Shown here: positions 59,875-64,000 of the stretch, piece after piece
How positions within the stretch are numbered: position 1 is the stretch's first letter
Layout of the letters: each line of letters opens with the position of its first letter
Assembly: GCA_910587145.1 (NCBI GenBank)
Contig: CAJUMH010000003.1
Coordinates: forward strand, 1-64,000
DNA length: 64,000 nt
Source of the DNA: an uncultured Ruthenibacterium sp.
Lineage (GTDB): Bacteria; Bacillota; Clostridia; Oscillospirales; Ruminococcaceae
Reading direction: 5' to 3'
Notes under the pieces: model-generated
Database searches by the model: none
Told to the model about the DNA's origin: nothing
The model's input: only the letters and a program-made list of their open reading frames with translations
Translations under genes and position numbers: made by a program

Positions 59875-61484
59875 GGCGCCCTGCAAAGCGCGAAAACACC
59901 GCGCAGGCGTTTGCTTCCGCCGGCGGCGTGCACGCCGGGGAGCCTCTGCGCGGGCCAAAAGCCCACACGCCAAAGCCGCGCACCCGGCCCGCACGCGGCA
60001 TTGCATGGAAGCTGACGGCGTTCATTCTGCTGCTGTGCGCGCTGCTGCTGGCGCTGGTGATGCAGCTGAACATCCGGCTGCTGGAGCCGATGTACAACCG
60101 CCGCGTGCTGGCCGATCTAAACCGCACAGCAGACCAGTACGCCGCCATCCTGCAAAAGTACGACGCGTTCGTCAGCTATAACGAGAACGGCGACGTTGTG
60201 ATCAACAGCGCGCTGATGGACGAGCTGCGCGCGCACAGCAGCCTGCTGAAGGGCAAATGCCTCGACATTGCGGATCCCTCGTGCAGCCTTCTGGTGGGCA
60301 GTCATCAGCTGCAGAGCGGACAGTGCCTGCTGCACCCGCTGCGTGTGAGCAACGCCGTGTTCGGCGAGCCGGAAACAAAGTGGGACAGCGTGGCCGCCGT
60401 GAATCTGCGCGCCACCGTTTTTGTGGCGGGCGATATGCATTTTATTTTGCCGGACGACAGTGTGCTGCCGGGCGTGGATGCGAAAGCGGGCGTCCGCCAG
60501 ATGGTGGTTTGCCGCAATATTGAAAACCGCTATTCGCTCATCCTCTCTACGGATCTGGAGCGCGTGGAGCAGGCGGCGGGGGTGATGCGCATGCAGATGC
60601 CCATCATCGCGGTGATCCTGCTGGCTGTGAGCGTGGGGGCTTCCGTCGCGCTGAGCCGGTGGTTTACGCGGCCGATCCTGGCGGTATCAAGCGCCGCGCG
60701 CGAGATGGCAAAGGGCAATTACGCCGTGCGCGTTGCGCTGCAAACGAACGACGAGCTGGGCGCGCTGGCCGAAGATTTTAACACGATGGCGCGCGAGGTA
60801 GAGCGCACGGCCGAGCTGCAGCGCGATCTGATCGCCAATGTCAGCCACGATCTGCGCACGCCCCTCACCTTGATCAAGGGCTATGCCGAGACTGTGCGCG
60901 ATCTGACGGGCGGTGACGCCGAAAAGCGCGCGGCACAGCTTTCGGTAATCGTGGACGAGACCGACCGCCTCTCCGCGCTGGTGAACAGCGTGATGGAGCT
61001 TTCGCGCTATTCCTCGGGCGCGCAAAAGCCGCACCCCGTTCGCTTCGATCTGGCCCAGCTGTGCGAAGAGGCCGCCAGCCGCTACGAAAATCTCTGCGCG
61101 CAAAACGGCTATACTTTTGTACGGGAGACAGACGAGCCATGCCCCGTAACAGCCGACCCCGAGGGGATGAGCCGCGTGGTGCACAATCTGCTGGCGAACG
61201 CGCTGCACCACATCGGGCCGGACGGCTGGCTGGCGCTGCGCGCAAGGCGCCTTGCGGACGGCGCCGTGCGCGTGGAGGTGGAGGATCACGGCGCGGGCAT
61301 CGCGCAGGAGGATCTGCCGCACCTGTTCGATAAATATTACCGTGCGCGCGCAGACGCGGGCAAGACGGGCACGGGCCTGGGCCTTTCCATTACAAAGGCC
61401 ATTTTGGTGCAGCACGGCTTCGCCTTCGGCGTGGAGAGCGAGCCCGGCAAGGGCAGTACGTTCTGGTTCGTTGCGCAGCCGTAG
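59871..61484 (+). CDS. Sensor histidine kinase
   Basis: This 537-residue membrane kinase has an unusually long basic N-terminal tail (about 42 residues, rich in Pro/Lys/Arg) before the first helix (LTAFILLLCALLLALVM). An extracellular sensing region of about 170 residues follows, then a second helix (AVILLAVSVGASVAL), a HAMP domain, the HisKA motif NVSHDLRTPLTLIKGYAE with the phospho-histidine, and an ATPase domain (VHNLLANALHH, then KTGTGLGLSITK). The sensing region has no close match that I recognise. It pairs with the response regulator by start/stop overlap. Confidence 0.95.
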   Translation: MRRPAKRENTAQAFASAGGVHAGEPLRGPKAHTPKPRTRPARGIAWKLTAFILLLCALLLALVMQLNIRLLEPMYNRRVLADLNRTADQYAAILQKYDAFVSYNENGDVVINSALMDELRAHSSLLKGKCLDIADPSCSLLVGSHQLQSGQCLLHPLRVSNAVFGEPETKWDSVAAVNLRATVFVAGDMHFILPDDSVLPGVDAKAGVRQMVVCRNIENRYSLILSTDLERVEQAAGVMRMQMPIIAVILLAVSVGASVALSRWFTRPILAVSSAAREMAKGNYAVRVALQTNDELGALAEDFNTMAREVERTAELQRDLIANVSHDLRTPLTLIKGYAETVRDLTGGDAEKRAAQLSVIVDETDRLSALVNSVMELSRYSSGAQKPHPVRFDLAQLCEEAASRYENLCAQNGYTFVRETDEPCPVTADPEGMSRVVHNLLANALHHIGPDGWLALRARRLADGAVRVEVEDHGAGIAQEDLPHLFDKYYRARADAGKTGTGLGLSITKAILVQHGFAFGVESEPGKGSTFWFVAQP

Positions 61485-61500
61485 GCGGGCAGCGGCGGCC

Positions 61501-61528
61501 CCCAAAATAGGGGCTCCCCAATTTTGGG
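61501..61528 (+). terminator. Hairpin after the histidine kinase gene
   Basis: CCCAAAAT (61501-61508) pairs with ATTTTGGG (61521-61528) across a GC-rich loop, 17 bases after the stop codon. No long T-run follows, so it is a moderate terminator at best. Confidence 0.45.
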
Positions 61529-62162
61529 AGGCGGCCCTTTTGGGAGGGGCGGCCCTGCCGCCGCCCTCAACGGAACAAAATCAAAAGGGGCTGCCGCAAA
61601 ATAGCCTCTTGAAAAAGCGGCGCACAAAAACAGCGCACAAAAACAGTGCCTTTTCCGGCAATCGTAAGCAAAAAAGGCGCTGAGATGTATTGTGTAAAGG
61701 GTGGTTTCACCACCGAATACATTACATGGCTGGTGGTTCATTTGTGGCGGAATGACACAGGCTGGAAAGGCGGTGATCGACCAGCAGGAGGGAACCGAAG
61801 CGGGAGCGTCCGGGGATGACCTGGGCGCTCCGTTCTCTTTGCTGGTCCTCTGCGAAGAGCGCACTTACTCACCACCGCCATCGGCTGGTGGTGGTATGGC
61901 CTGCGGCCATCGTGCGCGTGGCTCCGTTGCCAGTTCTCCCCCTGCTGGTATATACAACAGACACCAACAGCGGCTAGTGCATCGGGTGGAGCTGCGTCGA
62001 TGCACTAGGGGCTTGGGGGCCATCGGCCACCAACAAGCGGCACCGGGTATATACCTGTGCATTACGTGCTACTACTGTCAGGGTCCATATTGAGGGTTGA
62101 ATATCATTCGTATTGGTGGTATATTGGGATCATGACAAATGCGGATTTGGAGGATTTGTGCT
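61529..62162. other. Gene-poor structured islet with a symmetric repeat/palindrome site
   Basis: The stretch is full of inverted repeats (for example CACCACCG...GGTGGTGG near 61871-61896). The key part is CTAGTGCATCG (61974-61984) facing CGATGCACTAG (61998-62008), an 11-bp perfect inverted repeat. It is flanked on each side by a CCAACA(A)GCGGC word (about 61964 and 62030) and a GGTATATAC word (about 61948 and 62047). A 113-codon frame from ATG 61752 lacks a clear ribosome site. The symmetry is what one expects of a site for a DNA-binding or recombination protein. Confidence 0.5.
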
Positions 62163-63092
62163 ATGAGGACATTTGAGAAGGATACTCTACGTGGGATGAT
62201 TGTAAAGGGGAATCTTCGGGCAGCAATGACGTATTTAGAGCAGTTCCCGGAAACGGCAACACTATATCAAAAGAGCGTGGCTTTGTATCAACAAGAACAC
62301 TACCTAACTTATGATGTAGATGCGGAACTGAACGAGATTCTCTTGGCCTATCAGAAGTATTACCGGGATGCCTTTTATTTGGAGCTGCCTGCCGAAGAAG
62401 CTGCGCAACGGCTGCGGGAGCGGTTGGCAGAACTGTTCCGAGCAGCGTCCGATGCTTCGCTGGACGAGTTGGAGGAAATGGCAGGAACGGCGTTCCGCCA
62501 GAAGTCGTTCCACGCTCTGATGGGACGAACCAGTGGATACTACGGTCCTTACATATGGAAGGTCGAGGAGCTGAAGCATTATAAGGTGGAGTTGCCAGAG
62601 GGTGAGCAGGACTACGCTGTTAAATTTCTGGACGGGTTCATCATGAAAAGCTGGTTGGACTACATTTCCTTTGGCGAAACGGGCACTGGAGGCTGGTCCA
62701 ATGGTGATGGCTTGATTCACTGCGTCAGAGCCGCCTATGATCTGGAGTCAGAAGACTTCCAGGTGTCCCTTCTGAAGCATGAAGCTCAGCATGCTATGGA
62801 TCAAGCCCGTTATAAGGACATCACAAACGAGGAGCTGGAATACCGTGCTAAGTTAGTGGAATTGATTTACTCCAGAGAGCGGAGAATGCTGGAGCGTTTC
62901 GTGAGTCAGGCTGATGTAACAAAAACAGACAATGGACACGGATTGGCTGCAGAGCGCATTGTGAGAGGATTTGAGATATGCCTGAAAAAAGACAGAGGCA
63001 GTCTGACGGAACTCCCTATTGAAAGTGTACAGACAATCGCTCAGTCACTTTTTTATGAGAGCAGTGAAGAAATAGCGGCAAAATACCGCTAA
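62163..63092 (+). CDS. Putative HExxH zinc metallopeptidase-like protein, acquired
   Basis: This 309-residue protein of unrecognised family carries HEAQHAMDQARYKD near residue 210, the HExxH zinc signature, inside VSLLKHEAQHAMDQ. Two acidic helices follow (NEELEYRAKLVEL), where a third metal ligand could lie. No signal peptide is present, so it acts in the cytosol. Codon use and base composition are clearly more AT-rich than in the neighbours, so it was probably acquired. TGGAGG lies nine bases before the ATG, which is overlapped by a 14-codon upstream frame starting at 62132. Confidence 0.6.
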   Translation: MRTFEKDTLRGMIVKGNLRAAMTYLEQFPETATLYQKSVALYQQEHYLTYDVDAELNEILLAYQKYYRDAFYLELPAEEAAQRLRERLAELFRAASDASLDELEEMAGTAFRQKSFHALMGRTSGYYGPYIWKVEELKHYKVELPEGEQDYAVKFLDGFIMKSWLDYISFGETGTGGWSNGDGLIHCVRAAYDLESEDFQVSLLKHEAQHAMDQARYKDITNEELEYRAKLVELIYSRERRMLERFVSQADVTKTDNGHGLAAERIVRGFEICLKKDRGSLTELPIESVQTIAQSLFYESSEEIAAKYR

Positions 63093-63146
63093 TCCCGCCC
63101 TTGTCTAATTTCGATAAAGGATAAAAATAGGCAACTTCCATTTGTA

Positions 63147-63177
63147 GGGGGATTTCATCTTTTGGGTGAAATCCCCC
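63147..63177 (+). terminator. Terminator of the HExxH gene
   Basis: GGGGGATTTCA (63147-63157) pairs perfectly with TGAAATCCCCC (63167-63177), followed by TT and a T-rich region. Confidence 0.75.
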
Positions 63178-63315
63178 TTGACAAATGTTCTCTTGTTTTC
63201 CTATTTTATAAGAACTTCCCTGTGCAAATTACAGCCCCATTTTTATTTTGCGGCAGTCCCCTTTGCACCCGTGCAGGCTTTGCGTCCTTGGGCGGCAAAG
63301 GCCCGGCTGTGCGCC

Positions 63316-63819
63316 TCACCGGCGCAGCAGCTTTTTCTTCCACCGCCGAATCGCCGGATAAAGGCGGCTTGTAAACAGCGTGCCCACCAGCACCATGCCG
63401 AACACAAAGCCCAGGGCAAGGTTGGCCGCGATCTCGGTTTTGCCGGCATCGGCAAGGCCGAACAGCTCCAGCCCCATGTAAACGAGAAAGCACAAAACGG
63501 CAAACGCGAACAGCAGATGAATGCGCTGCCGCAGCCGATCCTTTTCCCAATCGCTGTAATCCGCCACCTTGCGCGCCGTTTCTTCGATCTTTTTGTCCAT
63601 ATTCTTTTGCATCCTCTCTCCGTCAAGAATTTCGCGCAGCTCCACCCCGTAAAAATCGGCGAGCTCCATCAGCAGGCTCAGCTCCGGCAGGCTGCTGGCG
63701 TTTTCCCAGCGTGAGACACTGCGGCCGGTAACGCCCAGCCGTTCGGCCAGCGCCTCCTGCGTCAGGCCCTTTTCTCTGCGCAGGGACTTTAAAAAACGGC
63801 CGATCTTCTGCTGATCCAT
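63316..63819 (-). CDS. Membrane-anchored XRE family regulator
   Basis: This 167-residue protein has an N-terminal Cro/C1-type helix-turn-helix (FLKSLRREKGLTQEALAERL, then RSVSRWENASSLPEL), a short linker (RMQKNMDKKIEETARKV) and two membrane helices (LLFAFAVLCFLVYMGLELF and IAANLALGFVFGMVLVGTLF). Such membrane-tethered XRE proteins of Firmicutes couple a membrane signal to transcription. The ATG at 63819 follows AGAGGAGAGG. A TATGAT -10 box lies at 63882-63877 on the minus strand. The window ends soon after, with nothing more up to 64000. Confidence 0.9.
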   Translation of the reverse strand: MDQQKIGRFLKSLRREKGLTQEALAERLGVTGRSVSRWENASSLPELSLLMELADFYGVELREILDGERMQKNMDKKIEETARKVADYSDWEKDRLRQRIHLLFAFAVLCFLVYMGLELFGLADAGKTEIAANLALGFVFGMVLVGTLFTSRLYPAIRRWKKKLLRR

Positions 63820-64000
63820 GGGATCCTCTCCTCTCTAAGCGCGCCGCGCTTTTCCGGGTGGCCTTTGCGTACCCTTATCATAACGGACCGGAGGAAAATA
63901 AAACAGGACACGGTGCGGGAATGGGCAAAATTTACGCGGCAGGACACGCGATGTCGGGCTCCGGCCGCGCCGGAGCTTGAACGGCGGCCGCCAAAAACAA

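Noticed and set aside
61752..62093. 113-codon protein gene in the structured islet
   Set aside because: The frame is open but has no good ribosome site, runs through several palindromes and gives a Gly/Pro/Cys-rich peptide without recognisable fold. It is kept only as part of the islet description.

Overview
The window is GC-rich bacterial DNA with dense genes, many of them in tightly packed or overlapping operons. A cotJA-cotJB-cotJC spore-coat operon, a folate ECF S component behind a tetrahydrofolate riboswitch, TrmK/Nif3 and RqcH point to a Gram-positive, endospore-forming Clostridia, most plausibly a GC-rich Oscillospiraceae/Ruminococcaceae-type gut anaerobe. No rRNA, tRNA or CRISPR array was seen, and there is no species-level marker.

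Layout. 0-6 kb: a 174-bp tandem duplication, a near-consensus promoter, then a cassette of D-aspartate-ligase-like ATP-grasp enzyme, aspartate racemase and AsnB/AsnH-type amidotransferase, followed by a FecR-domain lipoprotein. Together the first three look like a D-Asp/D-Asn peptidoglycan cross-bridge pathway. 6-9 kb: a candidate structured RNA, metG and tatD. 9-19 kb, mostly minus strand: a ROK-like kinase with a repeat-bearing leader, a multi-spanning GT-C-like membrane protein, a PAP2 phosphatase, a MATE exporter, a HAD hydrolase and a GH3 hexosaminidase. 19-20 kb: cotJABC.

20-43 kb is a carbohydrate island: two AraC regulators, a D-2-hydroxyacid dehydrogenase, an enolase-superfamily dehydratase, a GH13 enzyme, four Gfo/Idh/MocA oxidoreductases, a complete sugar ABC importer without its ATPase, a NAT_N/GNAT_C acyltransferase, a GlcNAc 2-epimerase, a sugar isomerase, NagA, NagB and a GH20 hexosaminidase. 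The logical reading is uptake and stepwise conversion of a modified N-acetylhexosamine or related sugar acid into fructose-6-phosphate. The identity of the substrate is not visible.

43-56 kb is housekeeping: THF riboswitch-folT, the GGGtGRT protein pair, rqcH, serA and serC, a GH25 lysozyme, a DUF1858 protein, trmK-nif3 and a Nudix hydrolase. 56-64 kb: a DUF4358 lipoprotein, a glycerophosphodiesterase, a two-component system, a compositionally different islet with an HExxH protein and a symmetric repeat/palindrome site, and a membrane-anchored XRE regulator.

A recurring theme is short tandem repeat arrays (15-30 bp units) placed between predicted promoters and start codons, plus small dispersed palindromic repeats. 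Three or more gene remnants or frameshifted genes lie in the spacers.
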